Source: Rhizobacter sp. (GTDB taxonomy: Bacteria > Pseudomonadota > Gammaproteobacteria > Burkholderiales > Burkholderiaceae_C). From it: a stretch of DNA of 62,990 nt. Positions 17,256 through 28,510 of this stretch are shown piece after piece. The DNA lies in contig JANXWV010000142.1 of the NCBI GenBank assembly GCA_025350965.1, forward strand, positions 1-62,990, written 5' to 3'. The position numbers were made by a program, and so were the translations under genes. A model generated the notes under the pieces. The model saw only the letters and a program-made list of their open reading frames with translations, ran no database searches and was not told the DNA's origin. Within the stretch, counting starts at the first letter, position 1; each line of letters begins with the position of its first letter.

Positions 17256-17938
17256 TGGCGTCACGGCGCAAGGCGCTGGCCGTGCTCGCGGCCTCGGCCG
17301 CGGCCAGTGCAGCGGCGGTGGCGATGGTGCCGCGGCGCAGCGCCGCCGAGCTGGCCCTGCCCGACATGAAGCTCGACGCCATGTTTCCGCTGCGCTTCGG
17401 CGCGTGGCAGCTCGACCCGAGCGTGGTGCCCCTCATGCCCAGCGCCGAGATGCAGAAGGTCGTTGCCGAAGCCTACGACCAGACGCTCGCGCGCACGTAT
17501 GTCAACCCTCAGGGCTACCGCGTCATGCTTTCGGTGGCCTATGGCGGGCGGCGCAACCAGGGCATGGACATTCACCGCCCCGAGATCTGCTACCCGGCGC
17601 AGGGCCTGGAGGTGCGCCGCGAGACGCGCCAGGCCCGCTTCGACGCCGGTGGTGACTCGCTGCCGCTGAAGCGCCTGGTGGCTGGCCACGGCAGCCGCAA
17701 CGAGCCCATCACGTACTGGCTCGTGATCGGGCGCAGCGTGGCCTCGTTCGGCTACGGCCACCGCATCGCGCTGCTCAAGTACGGCCTGACCGGCCGCGTG
17801 CCCGACGGCATGCTGGTGCGCGTCTCGTCGATCGACGACGACGAGGCCCAGTCGTTCCGCATGCAGGACGTGTTCCTGCGCGACATGCTGGCCGCAGTCA
17901 CCCCGCAGTTTCGCAACCGCCTCATCGGGGCGGGTTGA
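17252..17938 (+). CDS. epsI: Exosortase-associated protein EpsI
   Basis: This 228-residue protein has an N-terminal hydrophobic anchor or signal ([20 protein letters not shown]) and one periplasmic EpsI domain. The diagnostic motif [11 protein letters not shown] lies at 108-118, with a conserved Cys that has been proposed as functionally important. A second supporting stretch is [11 protein letters not shown] near residue 155. EpsI proteins occur directly after, or fused to, exosortases and are thought to assist sorting or polysaccharide export; their biochemical role is not settled. Start is ATG at 17252 (ATGATG), overlapping the xrtB stop. The next gene follows after 53 bp. Confidence 0.92.
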   Translation: MMASRRKALAVLAASAAASAAAVAMVPRRSAAELALPDMKLDAMFPLRFGAWQLDPSVVPLMPSAEMQKVVAEAYDQTLARTYVNPQGYRVMLSVAYGGRRNQGMDIHRPEICYPAQGLEVRRETRQARFDAGGDSLPLKRLVAGHGSRNEPITYWLVIGRSVASFGYGHRIALLKYGLTGRVPDGMLVRVSSIDDDEAQSFRMQDVFLRDMLAAVTPQFRNRLIGAG

Positions 17939-17991
17939 GCCGGGCGTGCTGGCCAGCCACACCCTTCGCAGCCTTCAAAGAAGTACACACC

Positions 17992-19110
17992 ATGACACCC
18001 AAAGTCGCGCTCATCACCGGCATCACCGGCCAGGACGGTGCCTACCTTGCCGAGTTCCTGCTCGGCAAGGGCTACATCGTTCACGGCATCAAGCGGCGCG
18101 CGTCGCTGTTCAACACCGACCGCATCGATGCGCTCTACCAAGACCCGCATGTGGGAGACCCGCGGCTCGTTCTGCACTACGGTGACCTCACCGATTCGAG
18201 CAACCTGATCCGCATCGTGCAGAAGGTGCAGCCCGACGAGATCTACAACCTCGCGGCGCAAAGCCACGTTGCGGTCAGCTTCGAGGAGCCCGAGTACACG
18301 GCCAACGTCGATGGTGTCGGTGCGCTGCGTTTGCTCGAAGCCATTCGCATCCTCGGCCGCGAGAAGACCACGCGCTTCTACCAGGCCAGCAGCTCCGAGT
18401 TGTACGGTCTGGTACGGGAAACGCCGCAGAAGGAAACCACGCCGTTCTACCCGCGCAGCCCCTACGCGGTGGCGAAGATGTACGCGTACTGGATCACCGT
18501 GAACTACCGCGAGGCTTACGGCATGTATGCCTGCAACGGCATTCTGTTCAACCACGAGAGCCCGGTGCGCGGCGAGACCTTCGTGACGCGCAAGATCACC
18601 CGCGCCATTGCCCGCATCGCGCTCGGCCTGCAAGACTGCCTGTACCTCGGAAACCTGTCCGCGCTGCGCGATTGGGGCCATGCGCGTGACTACGTCGAGA
18701 TGCAGTGGCTGATGCTGCAGCAAGACGAGGCCGACGACTTCGTCATTGCCACCGGCCGCCAATACAGCGTGCGCGACTTCGTCCAGCGGGCCGCCGAGGG
18801 CCTGGGCATTCAGCTCGCCTTCGAGGGCTCGGGCGAGAACGAGGTCGGCTTCGTGGTGGCCGTCAATGGCAGCCGGGCGAAGTGCCGCGTCGGCGACCCG
18901 GTGGTTCGCGTCGACCCGCGTTACTTCCGGCCCACCGAGGTGGACTCGCTGCTCGGCGATGCGAGCAAGGCCCAGGCCAAGCTCGGCTGGTCGCCGGCCA
19001 CGTCGTTCGAGGCGCTCGTCACCGAAATGGTCGAGAGCGACTACGCCTCGGCGCAACGCGACTCGCTCGTCAAGCTCGCAGGTTTCAAGACCTTCGACTT
19101 CCACGAGTGA
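17992..19110 (+). CDS. gmd: GDP-mannose 4,6-dehydratase
   Basis: A 372-residue short-chain dehydrogenase/reductase converting GDP-D-mannose to GDP-4-keto-6-deoxy-D-mannose, the first step toward GDP-L-fucose, GDP-rhamnose or GDP-perosamine. The NADP-binding loop GITGQDG is at 10-16, [12 protein letters not shown] at 35-46 is typical of Gmd, and the catalytic residues fall in SSSELYG (133-139) and YAVAK (158-162). Length is normal. GDP-fucose synthase is encoded convergently at 36.5 kb, so GDP-L-fucose is the likely product for the polysaccharide. The gene follows epsI by 53 bp and precedes the flippase by 14 bp. Confidence 0.95.
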   Translation: MTPKVALITGITGQDGAYLAEFLLGKGYIVHGIKRRASLFNTDRIDALYQDPHVGDPRLVLHYGDLTDSSNLIRIVQKVQPDEIYNLAAQSHVAVSFEEPEYTANVDGVGALRLLEAIRILGREKTTRFYQASSSELYGLVRETPQKETTPFYPRSPYAVAKMYAYWITVNYREAYGMYACNGILFNHESPVRGETFVTRKITRAIARIALGLQDCLYLGNLSALRDWGHARDYVEMQWLMLQQDEADDFVIATGRQYSVRDFVQRAAEGLGIQLAFEGSGENEVGFVVAVNGSRAKCRVGDPVVRVDPRYFRPTEVDSLLGDASKAQAKLGWSPATSFEALVTEMVESDYASAQRDSLVKLAGFKTFDFHE

Positions 19111-19124
19111 GTCGGCGCCACGGC

Positions 19125-20624
19125 ATGAACGCCGCCCAAGTCGTTGCAGGCCTCGGCTGGTCAGCCGGCGCCACGCTGGTCAACGCGGTCGGGCAGTTCG
19201 TGTTCCTGGCGGTGCTCGCGCGCCTGCTCGACCCGGCCACGTTCGGGCTGCTCGCCATGGCCGGCATTGCGCTTCGGTTCAGCTCGTTCTTCGCGCAACT
19301 CGGTTTCGCGCAGGCGCTGATCCAGAAGCCTGAGCTGGGCCCGGCCGACCACACGGCTGCGCTCGTGATGGCGCTGGCGCTGGGCCTGGCGTTCTGCGCC
19401 GCCACGGCCGTGGCGGCGCCCGCGTTCGCGGCGTACTTCCGTGCCCCCGAACTGGTCGGCGTGCTGGTTGTCCTGGCGGTGTCGCTGCCGCTCGGGGCGG
19501 TGGGTGGACTGCCGATGGCGCTGCTGCGCCGGGCCGGGCAATTCAAGCGCATCGCGTTCATCGAGGTGCTGAGCTTTACGCTGGGCTACGGTGCGGTGGG
19601 CATGGCCTGCGCGAGCGGCGGCCTGGGCGTATGGAGCCTGGTGGCGGCGGCACTCGCCCAGCACGTGCTCACACTGGTGCTCGGTTTTGCGTGCGCGCGC
19701 TACACCGTGGCCTGGCCATTGAAGCGCGCATCGTTCCGCCACTTGTGGGGCTTCGGCGCCACGTACTCGCTGGTCGGTTTCCTGGAGTTCCTGTCGGCCA
19801 ATGTCGAGTCGCTGTTTCTCGGCCGGGTGTTCGGCGCGGCAGCGCTGGGCACATTCAACCGTGCCGTGGCGCTGGTCAACCTGCCGGTCGAACAGGCGGT
19901 GACGGCGGTGAACAAGGTCCTGTTTCCCGCGCTGGCGTCGATGCAGAACGACCGGTCCCGGCTGGCCGATGGGTTCGAGATGCTGCTGCTCGGCGTGGGC
20001 CTGCTCAGCACCGCGCTGGCTTGCGGCATTGCGGCAGCAGCGCCCGACGTGGTCGCGCTGCTGCTCGGCCCGAAGTGGGCCGAGGCGGCACCGCTGCTCG
20101 CCATCGTGGCGTTCGCCGCACCACCGCTGTTCATGTACGTTGCCTGCGGTGTGACGCTCGACAGCATGGGTGCGCTGCGCTCCAAGCTGAAGCTGCAGTT
20201 CGCCACGCTGCTGGCCAAGGTCGCGCTGGTGGTTTGGCTGGCGCAGGTCGCCGGTGTTCCCGGGGTGGCGCTGGCCGTGGTGGCGGCGGAAGTCTTGCGT
20301 CTCGCGCTGGGGTTGCGTGTCGTGTCAAGCCGCCTGGCGCTCCGGCCCGGGCGCTGCCTGCGCTTGGTGGCGGTGTTCCTGATCGAAGGCGGGCTCGTGT
20401 TCGGCGCGGTGCACGGGGTGGCTGCAGCCGCCACGGCGGCAGGCTGGCCCGTGCCTTGGCGCGTGGCGGTCGAGACCCTGGCGGGCCTGTGCACGGTCTG
20501 CGCAGGGGCGTTGGTGCTGCTCGCGCGCAACCCGGCCTACGCGCCGCTGCAGCGCTTCGACACCGTGCGGCGCTGGCATGGCTTCGCGTTGCAATGGCTC
20601 CCACAACGCCGGTCCCACCCATGA
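19125..20624 (+). CDS. Wzx-type polysaccharide flippase
   Basis: A 499-residue membrane protein with about 12-14 hydrophobic segments. The opening GLGWSAGATLVNAVGQFVFL, followed by ARLLDPATFGLLAMA, is typical of MOP-superfamily lipid-linked oligosaccharide flippases (RfbX/Wzx, the WzxC-like group). It would move undecaprenyl-linked repeat units across the inner membrane for the polymerases encoded further on. There is no complete alternative flippase in the window. The start at 19125 is 14 bp after the gmd stop; the gene's TGA lies inside the ATGA that starts the next gene. Confidence 0.88.
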   Translation: MNAAQVVAGLGWSAGATLVNAVGQFVFLAVLARLLDPATFGLLAMAGIALRFSSFFAQLGFAQALIQKPELGPADHTAALVMALALGLAFCAATAVAAPAFAAYFRAPELVGVLVVLAVSLPLGAVGGLPMALLRRAGQFKRIAFIEVLSFTLGYGAVGMACASGGLGVWSLVAAALAQHVLTLVLGFACARYTVAWPLKRASFRHLWGFGATYSLVGFLEFLSANVESLFLGRVFGAAALGTFNRAVALVNLPVEQAVTAVNKVLFPALASMQNDRSRLADGFEMLLLGVGLLSTALACGIAAAAPDVVALLLGPKWAEAAPLLAIVAFAAPPLFMYVACGVTLDSMGALRSKLKLQFATLLAKVALVVWLAQVAGVPGVALAVVAAEVLRLALGLRVVSSRLALRPGRCLRLVAVFLIEGGLVFGAVHGVAAAATAAGWPVPWRVAVETLAGLCTVCAGALVLLARNPAYAPLQRFDTVRRWHGFALQWLPQRRSHP

Positions 20625-21676
20625 AGCCGTTGCGGTTCTTCTACCTCCCGAACGAGGCGAACGAAGGCGACCAGATTGGCCCCCGCAAAGCGTTTCGCAC
20701 CCTCCACGAGGCCGGTGAACTGGGCGCGTACACCGCGTACTCGTATCTGGTCGAACGTGCGAAGGCGGCCAGCCACGAGCAGGCACTGCGCGACCTGCGC
20801 GCCGCCGTCGAAGCCTTCCAACCCGATGTCATCTACTGGCAGCACCTGAACGGCAGCTACCCGGTCGACAGCGCGTACGTGCGCAGCCTGAAAGCGGTGG
20901 CCTCGGCGCCGAAGTTCGTCTGGCATGACCCCGACCCTTACGGCAAGTTCATCAAGCCACTGGATTCGACGATGAAGGCCGCGCTCGCCGAGTGCGACAT
21001 GGCCATTCTGGTGGGCCTGGGCTACCTGGCCGAGCATGTGCGGCGCGCCGGCGCGAAGCGGGTGCTGTTCTCGCCCCATTCGTTCGACAGCGAGCGCTCG
21101 GGCAAGCCTTGGGTGCCCACCCCCACGCGCCGGTTCGACGCGATCATGATCGCCAACCTGACGTGCCTGAAGCGCATCCCGTTCCTGTTTTTGCCGGGCG
21201 GGCGCAACCGCAAGGTCATGTCGCGCGCCTTCCACAACGCCTTCGGTCCGCGCTATGCCGTGTTCGGCGCCGGGCAGGGCTGGAAGGGCGAACCGTACTG
21301 CCGCGGCCCCATCGGCTTCAACGACCAGGAGCAGACCATCCGCTCGTCGTGGCTCACCCTCAACTGGGGGCAGTTCGACGAGATCCCGATGTACTCGTCC
21401 GACCGTCTTCCCATCAGCCTGGCCAGTGGTGTGCCGCACATCACCAACCACCAGCGCGGCTATGAGCACCTGTTCCCCGGCGCGCCGGGCCTCTACTTCG
21501 TGCACAGCCCGGCCGAGGCGCTGGATGTGGCCGACCACCTGCTCAGCCAGCCGCGTGAGGCGCTGATCGAGATCGGCCAGCGCGGCGTGGCCTATGCGCA
21601 CGAACGGCTGGAAGCCACGCGGGTCTACCGCGATGTGGTCACCGCGATCCACCAGCAGCTGTTCGCACCTTCGTGA
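20621..21676 (+). CDS. CgeB-like glycosyltransferase
   Basis: This 351-residue cytosolic protein has a GT-B-like architecture. The N-terminal half contains FQPDVIYWQHLNGSY and ends near LFSPHSFDSE. The C-terminal half has FGAGQGWKGEPYCRG, then SSWLTLNWGQFDEIPMYSSDR and LASGVPHITNHQRGYE, a pattern like the CgeB/Glyco_trans_1_2 family in which the C-terminal site recognises the nucleotide sugar. It probably adds one sugar of the repeat unit; the sugar cannot be assigned. It overlaps the flippase gene by ATGA. Confidence 0.8.
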   Translation: MKPLRFFYLPNEANEGDQIGPRKAFRTLHEAGELGAYTAYSYLVERAKAASHEQALRDLRAAVEAFQPDVIYWQHLNGSYPVDSAYVRSLKAVASAPKFVWHDPDPYGKFIKPLDSTMKAALAECDMAILVGLGYLAEHVRRAGAKRVLFSPHSFDSERSGKPWVPTPTRRFDAIMIANLTCLKRIPFLFLPGGRNRKVMSRAFHNAFGPRYAVFGAGQGWKGEPYCRGPIGFNDQEQTIRSSWLTLNWGQFDEIPMYSSDRLPISLASGVPHITNHQRGYEHLFPGAPGLYFVHSPAEALDVADHLLSQPREALIEIGQRGVAYAHERLEATRVYRDVVTAIHQQLFAPS

Positions 21677-21680
21677 AGCG

Positions 21681-22475
21681 ATGCGCCGCATGAACGACCT
21701 CACCATCCTCGTGAACAGCTCCGACGGTTTCGAAGACTGCTGGGCTCCGTTCTTCACGCTGTTCGCCAAGTACTGGCCCGACTGTGCGAGCCCCATCGTG
21801 CTCAACACCGAGACCAAGGGCGCCGTCTTCCCGGGGCTTGCGCTGCAGGCATCGCGCGTGGCGCTCGGCGAGGCGCGCCGCCTCACGTGGAGCGAGTGCC
21901 TGGCGCGCTGCCTGGACCGCATCGACACGCCCTACGTGCTGTACCTGCAGGAAGACTTCTTCCTCGAAGCGCGCGTGCAAACAGAACTCATCGAGGCTTT
22001 CATGAACACGCTGCGCAACGGCCGCGCCGACGTGATCCGCCTGATGGAGTGTGGCGGCTCCGGCCCGTGGCAGCCCACCGCCGACCCGCTGCTGTGGCGT
22101 GTCGATCAACACGCGGCCTATCGCATCGCCCTGCAGGCCGCGCTGTGGCGCAAGAGCACGCTTCGCTCGCACCTGCGCATGCACGAGAGTCCCTGGCAAC
22201 TCGAAGTGTTCGGCTCGGCCCGTGCGCGCCGCCTCAAGGACCAGGTGCTGTGCGTGAACCGCGACCGCTTCCATGGCCACGGCTCCGAGGTGTTCCCGTA
22301 CGAGCCCACTGGCGTGGTGAAGGGCCGCTGGGAACGCCACATCGTCGAGCCGTTGTTCGCGAAGCACGGCATCGACATCGACTTCTCGCCGCGCGGGTTC
22401 TACGACCCTGATGCACCCAGCGCCAAGCGCGCCCTGTGGCCGCGCCTGCGCGACCGCGTGCGGTCATTGGTGTGA
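21681..22475 (+). CDS. Predicted glycosyltransferase (GT-A-like)
   Basis: A 264-residue soluble protein starting LTILVNSSDGFEDCW, a first strand typical of GT-A enzymes. YVLYLQEDFFLEARV at about residue 90 looks like the nucleotide-sugar and metal-binding acidic motif, and GHGSEVFPYEPTGVVKGRW near residue 205 resembles acceptor-side loops of small capsule-associated transferases. I cannot name the family with certainty. A Met at 21690 is an alternative start. Its end overlaps a possible GTG start of the acyltransferase gene. Position inside the run of sugar-transfer genes supports the call. Confidence 0.65.
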   Translation: MRRMNDLTILVNSSDGFEDCWAPFFTLFAKYWPDCASPIVLNTETKGAVFPGLALQASRVALGEARRLTWSECLARCLDRIDTPYVLYLQEDFFLEARVQTELIEAFMNTLRNGRADVIRLMECGGSGPWQPTADPLLWRVDQHAAYRIALQAALWRKSTLRSHLRMHESPWQLEVFGSARARRLKDQVLCVNRDRFHGHGSEVFPYEPTGVVKGRWERHIVEPLFAKHGIDIDFSPRGFYDPDAPSAKRALWPRLRDRVRSLV

Positions 22476-22510
22476 CGGCCACCGCGCAAACGGTGCCGGG
22501 AAGCGGACGC

Positions 22511-23587
22511 ATGCAGACCACCCATTGCGTCTCAAGCGCCGGCGCGCCCGGCCGGGCCCCTACCCGGATCGTTCCCCGGATCGCCGGCCTCGATTCGCTG
22601 CGTGGTCTCGCGGCACTGTCAGTGGTGATGTACCACTACACCGATGCCTACAACCACGTGCTCGGTCAACACCTGACTTTGTGGTTCGACTTCAAGCGCG
22701 GCAACCTCGGCGTCGATGCGTTCTTCGTCATCAGTGGCTTCGTCATCTTCATGACGCTGGACAAGTCGGCCTCGGCAGCTGACTTCATGGTTTCGCGGTT
22801 CTCGCGCCTGTTCCCTGCGTATTGGTTTTGCTTGGTCTGCACCTACGTCGGCGTCGGCCTGTCGGGCCTGCCGCGCTTTCACTATCCCCTGGCCGACTTC
22901 GCAGCGAACTTCACGATGGTTCAGCAGGTGCTGGGCTTTTCGCACATCGACGGTGTGTACTGGACGCTGCAGCTCGAACTGGTGTTCTACGGCGTCATGT
23001 TGTTGGCTTGGCAACTCGGTGCGCTCAAGCGAAGCAAGCTTCTCATTCTGAGCGGCCTGTTGGTGAGCACGTGCGGCCTGCTGATCGCTCGCCGCGAGCC
23101 GGCCTTGGCCGACATCGTGTTCAGCGACGTTTCATTTGTCCGCTTCATACCGCTCTTCGCTATCGGCATGGTCATGTACCGAGCGCACCGTGACGGTTCG
23201 CTGAGTCGCGACGACGTTGTCATCCTGACCCTGTGCGTCGTCGCGCGGTTCAGCGCCAACCTGCTGTGGGCCGGCGCGGTTGCCAGTGCAATGTGCGTGG
23301 CCTTGATCCTGCTGTCGCGCGCCCGGCTGCGGCTGGACCACAAAGTACTGGTCTGGCTGGGTGGCATCAGCTACCCGCTGTACCTCATTCACCAGCACCT
23401 GGGCTATGTGGTCATCTTTCATCTGGCCGAGTGGGGCGTCGATCCGAACGTGGCGGTCGCCGTCGCCATCGCGCTTGCCGTATGGGCCGGGTGGGCGATT
23501 TCACGCCATGTGGAGCGACCGCTGCAGGCGCGCATACGCACTGCCTGGGCGCGCCGGCAGCAAGGTTTGCCGAGAACGGCGCCATGA
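22511..23587 (+). CDS. Acyltransferase 3 family membrane O-acyltransferase
   Basis: A 358-residue multi-pass membrane protein with the family opening IAGLDSLRGLAALSVVMYHY; the His-containing end of this helix is expected to be catalytic. Later helices include GNLGVDAFFVISGFVIFM and LGGISYPLYLIHQHLGYV, both characteristic. Members move acyl, usually acetyl, groups from cytoplasmic donors onto sugars of polysaccharides. The ATG at 22511 has GGAAG nearby; a GTG at 22472 that overlaps the preceding stop as GTGA is an equally credible coupled start and would add 13 residues. It probably decorates the exopolysaccharide. Confidence 0.88.
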   Translation: MQTTHCVSSAGAPGRAPTRIVPRIAGLDSLRGLAALSVVMYHYTDAYNHVLGQHLTLWFDFKRGNLGVDAFFVISGFVIFMTLDKSASAADFMVSRFSRLFPAYWFCLVCTYVGVGLSGLPRFHYPLADFAANFTMVQQVLGFSHIDGVYWTLQLELVFYGVMLLAWQLGALKRSKLLILSGLLVSTCGLLIARREPALADIVFSDVSFVRFIPLFAIGMVMYRAHRDGSLSRDDVVILTLCVVARFSANLLWAGAVASAMCVALILLSRARLRLDHKVLVWLGGISYPLYLIHQHLGYVVIFHLAEWGVDPNVAVAVAIALAVWAGWAISRHVERPLQARIRTAWARRQQGLPRTAP

Positions 23588-24858
23588 GCTTTCACATCGG
23601 CATCGTCGGCCCGGTGGCGTCGGCCGACGTTTCTCACCTGCTTGACCCGCCTGCGGCGCGGCTTCCGGTCGGCATGCCCGGCGCGCCGATCTTGGCCACG
23701 CTGATCACTGAACTGCTGCGGCGTGGCCACCGTGTCAGTGCGTTCACCTTGACCGGTGACCTGCCGTTGCGAGATGACGCGGCGGTGGTGGCGCGCGGGC
23801 CAGCGTTCGAGCTGCATGTGGCGCCGGCGCGCTTGCGTGCGTGGCCCATGAACGGCCATCGGCTCGGCCGGATCGTCGATCTCTACGGGTTCGAGCGCCA
23901 GGGTTTGCGGCGCGCAATAGCGCTCGCCCGACCCGACGTGCTGCACGCGCACTGGACCTATGAGTACGCCTGGGCCGCACTGCGCACCGGCTTGCCGCAC
24001 GTCGTGACCTGCCACGACTCGCCACTGGTGATTGCGCGCTTCCAGCGCGACCTCAAGCACGGGGCCTACCGCTGGCTGCGGGCCGGCATTGCGTGGCACG
24101 TGTTGCGGAACGCCCAGCGTGTGACGGCGGTCTCGCCTTACCTGGCCGACGAGGTGCGGCCGCTGTGCCGCGCCGGCATCGCCGTCGTGCCGAACCCGAT
24201 GCCGAACGCCGCGTTCGCGCGCACGCGCGGCCTGCGCTTCGGGCCGCTGCGGGTGGTCATGGCTGCGAACGGTTGGGACGCGCGCAAGAACCCGCAGCCC
24301 GCGCTGCACGCCTTTGCGCAACTCGCCGAGCAGCACCCGCGAGCGGAGCTGCACCTGTTCGGGCGCGACTACGGTGCGGGCCAGATGGCGCAGCGCTGGT
24401 GGCAGGAGAACAGGCTTGGACAGGGGCAGCGCGGCAGGGTCTTCTTCCACGGCGAGGTGGCGCACGACGCAATGCTTGCTGCGCTCGCCCACAGTGACTT
24501 GCTGCTGCACCCCGCGCTCGAAGAGTCGTTCGGTGCTGTTCCGGCCGAAGCCATGGCGATGGGGGTGCCGGTCGTCGCCGGCCTTCGCAGCGGCGCGGTG
24601 CCGTGGGTGGTGGGTGACGGCGGCCTGCTGGTCGACGTCACGCGGCCGGGCGAGATGGCCGCAGCCATGGGCCGGCTGGCCGACGACTCTGACTTCGCGG
24701 TGCGACTCGGTGCGCGCGGGCGGGTTCAGGCTCTTCAGCGCTTCAGCACGTCGGCCGTCGCGGCGCGCTACGAGGCCGAGTACGCTGCCGCCGTCGGCCA
24801 ACGCACCTGCCATGCGGCGCTGCCCGGCAGCACCGCAGCCGCCGTGCGCGACATCTGA
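23584..24858 (+). CDS. GT4-like glycosyltransferase
   Basis: A 424-residue GT-B glycosyltransferase. The N-terminal half starts IGIVGPVASADVSHLL and contains LARPDVLHAHWTYEYAW. The C-terminal donor domain has LRVVMAANGWDARKNPQPAL and the nucleotide-sugar motif HPALEESFGAVPAEAMAMG with the expected E-x7-E spacing. It likely adds a sugar, retaining configuration, in repeat-unit assembly. It begins in the ATGA that ends the acyltransferase gene. The specific donor is unknown. Confidence 0.87.
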   Translation: MSFHIGIVGPVASADVSHLLDPPAARLPVGMPGAPILATLITELLRRGHRVSAFTLTGDLPLRDDAAVVARGPAFELHVAPARLRAWPMNGHRLGRIVDLYGFERQGLRRAIALARPDVLHAHWTYEYAWAALRTGLPHVVTCHDSPLVIARFQRDLKHGAYRWLRAGIAWHVLRNAQRVTAVSPYLADEVRPLCRAGIAVVPNPMPNAAFARTRGLRFGPLRVVMAANGWDARKNPQPALHAFAQLAEQHPRAELHLFGRDYGAGQMAQRWWQENRLGQGQRGRVFFHGEVAHDAMLAALAHSDLLLHPALEESFGAVPAEAMAMGVPVVAGLRSGAVPWVVGDGGLLVDVTRPGEMAAAMGRLADDSDFAVRLGARGRVQALQRFSTSAVAARYEAEYAAAVGQRTCHAALPGSTAAAVRDI

Positions 24859-24871
24859 TTCGCTCCGGCCC

Positions 24872-26254
24872 ATGCTCTCTGCATTGTTCACCGCCTTCCA
24901 GGTCGCGCCCTATGTGATGGCGGTGCTTCTGGGCGTGCTGGTGCCGCTGCTCGGCGTGGTGTGCTACTCGCACTTCGGTGCCGGGCTGGCCATCATCTGC
25001 GGCATGTTCGCCGTCGAGGGGCTGTACATGTTCGTTGGTGGCGTGCAGCTCGGCATCACGGTCTACTACACCGACTTCGTGCTCATGTTCATCGGTGTGA
25101 TTGGCGGGCTGCGCTGGCTGCTGGCGCGCGACATGCCGCGCCGCCACTGGGCCTGGGTGCTCTACACCTTGACGTTTTTCGTCAGCCTGGGCACCGGCCT
25201 GCTGGCTTACGGGTCGGGTGCTGGCGTGCAGTCGCGCGGCTATGCCTACTCGGTGATGGTGGGCACCTACGCGCTGAGCTTTGCCATCGACGAGCGGCGC
25301 GTCAAGTTGCTGGTCAATGCACTGGTGTGGATCGCCACCCTTTTGATTGGCTTGTGCGCTTATCGCTGGGTCGTGTACTACACGCCGGTCCGCGAGCTGC
25401 TGCCGGAAGAGGGCGTCTACAACACCGACGGCGCGATCCGAGTGATTCGCTCGTACGAGGCTGTGGTGCTGGGGCAGGTCTTCGTGCTTGCGCTGTTCTT
25501 CGGGCGCTTCTCGCGCAGCCTGGTGGTCGCACGTTTTTTCTCGCCCGTGCTGCTGGCAGTGGTGGCCGCGCTGCAGCACCGCTCGGTCTGGCTGGCGTTG
25601 ATCGTGGGTGTGTTCGCCAGCATTTTCGTGGTGCGCTCCAAGCGCGGCTCGCGGCTCGGGCAGGTGCTGCTGTTGGCATTGATCGTGGGCTTGACGGCGC
25701 TGCCGCTGGTGGTGAGTGAACAGCTCGCCGGCCTGGGCACCGAGGTCTCGGGTTCGGCGAGCCGTGCCGTGGGCGGTGAAGGCTCGGTCGGCGAGCGGCT
25801 CGACAACTGGAAGGGCTTGATCCAGCTCTGGTACGGCGGTGGGCCACGTTCGATCCTGGTCGGCCAAAGCTTCGGCTCCGACGCCACCCGCTACGTGCAA
25901 GACAAGGTGCGCGGCGGGGAACACAAGATCGAATACTTCGCGCACAACTACTACGTTCAAACGCTCTACAACATGGGCATCGTCGGGCTGGTCGCGTTCA
26001 TGGCGCTGCTGGTGTATGCCGTCGGCGGCCTGTACCGCCTGTGCGCCAACGGGTGCGGCGGGCCTGCGGCCGAGGTGCTGCTGGTGCTGTGCATCATGCA
26101 GGGCGCCTACTACGTTCCCTATGGCACCGACTACCTGCAAAGCCTGGTACTCGGCGTGGCCGCCGCGTTCGTGGCCACGCAGCAGCGGCTCGCAGCCAAT
26201 GCGGCGGTCGCGCCGGCCACGCCCCGCAGCGCTGCACGTTGGGGCATGGCATGA
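24872..26254 (+). CDS. O-antigen polymerase/ligase-like membrane protein (copy 1)
   Basis: A 460-residue protein with about 11-12 hydrophobic segments. A large loop before the last helices holds VGERLDNWKGLIQLWYGGG and YFAHNYYVQTLYNMGIVGLVA. This (R-x-NW / H-N-Y-x-Q-x-L-x-x-G) is the pattern of Wzy_C-type O-antigen polymerases and ligases. It likely polymerises repeat units in the periplasm. It starts 13 bp after the glycosyltransferase gene and overlaps the following hydrolase gene by ATGA. A second polymerase-like gene lies 4.2 kb downstream. Confidence 0.82.
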   Translation: MLSALFTAFQVAPYVMAVLLGVLVPLLGVVCYSHFGAGLAIICGMFAVEGLYMFVGGVQLGITVYYTDFVLMFIGVIGGLRWLLARDMPRRHWAWVLYTLTFFVSLGTGLLAYGSGAGVQSRGYAYSVMVGTYALSFAIDERRVKLLVNALVWIATLLIGLCAYRWVVYYTPVRELLPEEGVYNTDGAIRVIRSYEAVVLGQVFVLALFFGRFSRSLVVARFFSPVLLAVVAALQHRSVWLALIVGVFASIFVVRSKRGSRLGQVLLLALIVGLTALPLVVSEQLAGLGTEVSGSASRAVGGEGSVGERLDNWKGLIQLWYGGGPRSILVGQSFGSDATRYVQDKVRGGEHKIEYFAHNYYVQTLYNMGIVGLVAFMALLVYAVGGLYRLCANGCGGPAAEVLLVLCIMQGAYYVPYGTDYLQSLVLGVAAAFVATQQRLAANAAVAPATPRSAARWGMA

Positions 26255-27563
26255 AGCGCCGCAGCATCGTTGTCGGCGCTGCCGTGTGGCCGGTAGCCGC
26301 ACAGCGCGTGCTGGGCGCACCGGGTGGGCCCGCCAGCAGTGCGCTCGCGGTGTTGCCGCGCACCGTCGAGACAGCGTATTTCGGCATGCACTTCCATCGC
26401 CTGGTTCGCAAGCCGGACGAGCGCATGCCCGCCGCAGCATGGCCTGCGCTCGCGGTCGGCACGCTGCGGCTGTGGGACAGCGACACACGCTGGGGTGACA
26501 TCGCGCCGCGTGCCGGTGAATGGAACTTCGAGCGCATGGATGCGTACGTCAACATCGCGACCGCTCACTCGGCGAGCATCCTGTACACGCTCGGCTCGCC
26601 GCCCCGTTGGGCGTCGGCCCGGCCCGACGAGCCCGGCCCCTATGGCCCGGGCAGCGCCGCCGAGCCGCGCAACCTCGCTCACTGGAGCGAGTATCTGCGC
26701 CGCGTGGTCGAGCGCTACCGGGGGCGCATTGCGGCCTATGAGCTGTGGAACGAACCCAACTTCTCCGACATCGGCCGCGACCGCGGCGCGGCCGGCTTCT
26801 ACACCGGTGACGTGGCCACCATGGTGCGCATGGCAACGCTTGCGCGGCAGGTGATCGACGCCGTCGACCCGGCCGCGCAGTTGCTGACGCCGGGCTTCGT
26901 CAACGGGTCGGACCGCCTGGGCCTGTTCCTGAGCAGCGGCGGCGCGGCGCTGGTCGATGCGGTGGCATACCACTTCTACGCCCGTGACTGCGCGCAGTTT
27001 CAGCGTGAGGTCAATGAGGTGCGCGGCGTGATGCGGCAACACGGGGTGGGCGCGTTGCCGCTCTGGAACTCCGAATGCGGCATCGAGACCGACCCGCCCG
27101 ATGCACCGCTGCCGGCAGGCAAGGCGGTTCGTGTCACCGAAGAGAGCGCCGCTCACCTGCTGGCTCAACTGCTGTTGCTCGGCGCGGCCCTGGGGCTGGC
27201 GCGGTTTTGCTACTACGCCTGGGACAACGGCCACAGCGGCATGGTCGACACCAGCGGCGCGCAGCGCCCCCGCCAGGCGGCAATGCGATGCATCGAAACC
27301 TGGCTCGGCGGCGTGCGCATCACCGCTTGCGAGCGCCTGGGCGCTGAGGGCTGGCTCATTCGCAGTGACGCCGGCGAAGAGCAGCACTGGTTCGCATGGC
27401 ACGGCACACTCACATCGCAGGCCGTGAACCTGCCCGTGGGTTGGGGGGTCGTGACCATCGACACCTTGGCCTCAGCCACTGCGCAGCCTCGGTGGTTCAA
27501 ACCGAATGTCTCGTTGGCCGTGTCGGCATCGCCCGAGCCGGTCCGCATCACGCTGGCACGCAC

Positions 27564-27567
<4 letters not shown>
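26251..27567 (+). CDS. GH39-like glycoside hydrolase (copy 1)
   Basis: A 438-residue protein with a signal-like N-terminus (KRRSIVVGAAVWPVAAQRVLGA). The (beta/alpha)8 domain resembles GH39-type enzymes such as PslG: LRLWDSDTRWGDIAP, then YELWNEPN with probable acid/base Glu168, and LWNSECG with probable nucleophile Glu275. YYAWDNGHSGM supplies a late barrel strand. It could trim or shape the polysaccharide in the periplasm. It is translationally coupled (ATGA) to the polymerase upstream and (ATGA) to the glycosyltransferase downstream. The same polymerase-hydrolase order recurs at 30-33 kb. Confidence 0.85.
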
Positions 27568-28466
<899 letters not shown>

Positions 28467-28510
28467 CGCCGCGTGGCCATCCGAATCAATCAAACCTTTG
28501 CGGGAATCGC